Shown here: one piece after another, positions 16,044 through 16,180 of the stretch
How the letters are laid out: every line of letters starts with the position of its first letter
Position numbering within the stretch: the first letter of the stretch is position 1
Made by a program: the position numbers and the translations under genes
The notes under the pieces: generated by a model
The model's input: the letters and a program-made list of their open reading frames with translations, nothing else
The model's database searches: none
What the model was told of the DNA's origin: nothing
From: Nitrospirota bacterium
GTDB taxonomy: Bacteria; Nitrospirota; Nitrospiria; Nitrospirales; UBA8639
DNA: 16,180 nt
Direction: 5' to 3'
NCBI GenBank assembly: GCA_029879555.1
Contig: JAOUQB010000021.1
Location: 1-16,180 of the forward strand

Positions 16044-16180
16044 CACCACAGCCTTTAGCCTGAGGAAGAAACCTGGGAACTGACGCCGAAGATGTCTGGA
16101 GCTGAATTCGCTGAATCATCCCACTTCGGCTATCACGTCATCTGTTGCACGGGCAAATGGAATGAAAAACGAGAGTCACG

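Noticed and set aside
16162..16180. Possible start of a further gene (ATG AAA AAC) at the right edge
   Set aside because: Only six codons are visible and no ribosome site precedes it.
1..16180. CRISPR arrays, tRNA or rRNA genes, insertion sequences, integrases
   Set aside because: I saw no regularly spaced repeats, cloverleaf-like segments, transposase motifs or terminal inverted repeats on either strand.

Overview
The window looks like a bacterial chromosome segment of moderate, near-balanced GC. It has diderm features: signal peptides, a lipobox protein, outer-membrane-barrel-like proteins, a LolA-like carrier and an LpxL-like acyltransferase. The gene mix (tandem DUF3015 proteins, a DUF4105/Lnb protein, a B12-type radical SAM enzyme, frequent GTG/TTG starts) reminds me of Nitrospirota, but this is an impression from gene content and not a phylogenetic result. 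A proteobacterium is not excluded.

Left part (1-5700), mostly + strand. A SAM methyltransferase with a C-terminal repeat-like tail is followed by two tandem DUF3015 exported proteins. Each of these has its own similar promoter, and the pair is closed by a strong hairpin-T terminator. Next come a two-domain DUF4105 (Lnb-like) envelope protein with a probable C-terminal beta-barrel, a UbiE/MenG-like methyltransferase and a small lipoprotein. Positions 1-156 hold nothing I can name.

Middle part (5700-8180), - strand. A B12-binding-type radical SAM protein is followed by a small outer-membrane beta-barrel protein. The barrel gene is convergent with the lipoprotein gene, with a possible shared terminator between them.

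Right part (8180-16043), + strand. After a 363-bp divergent intergenic region with a good sigma70-like promoter and an inverted repeat, one compact operon encodes an acyl carrier protein, an AMP-dependent (aryl) acid ligase, a hotdog dehydratase, an LpxL-like acyltransferase, a LolA-like periplasmic protein, an MMPL/RND exporter and an FAD-dependent halogenase-family enzyme. Family and order match the accessory half of an aryl polyene (APE)/xanthomonadin-type pigment cluster. The expected logic is that the ligase activates an aryl acid starter onto the carrier protein and the dehydratase works during polyene extension. The acyltransferase would then attach the polyene to a lipid-like carrier, and the LolA-like protein and MMPL exporter would move it to the outer membrane. 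The halogenase-like enzyme would decorate the aryl head. No ketosynthase, ketoreductase, second dehydratase or second carrier protein is in the window; they should lie just downstream if the assignment is right. Positions 16044-16180 contain no gene I can support.
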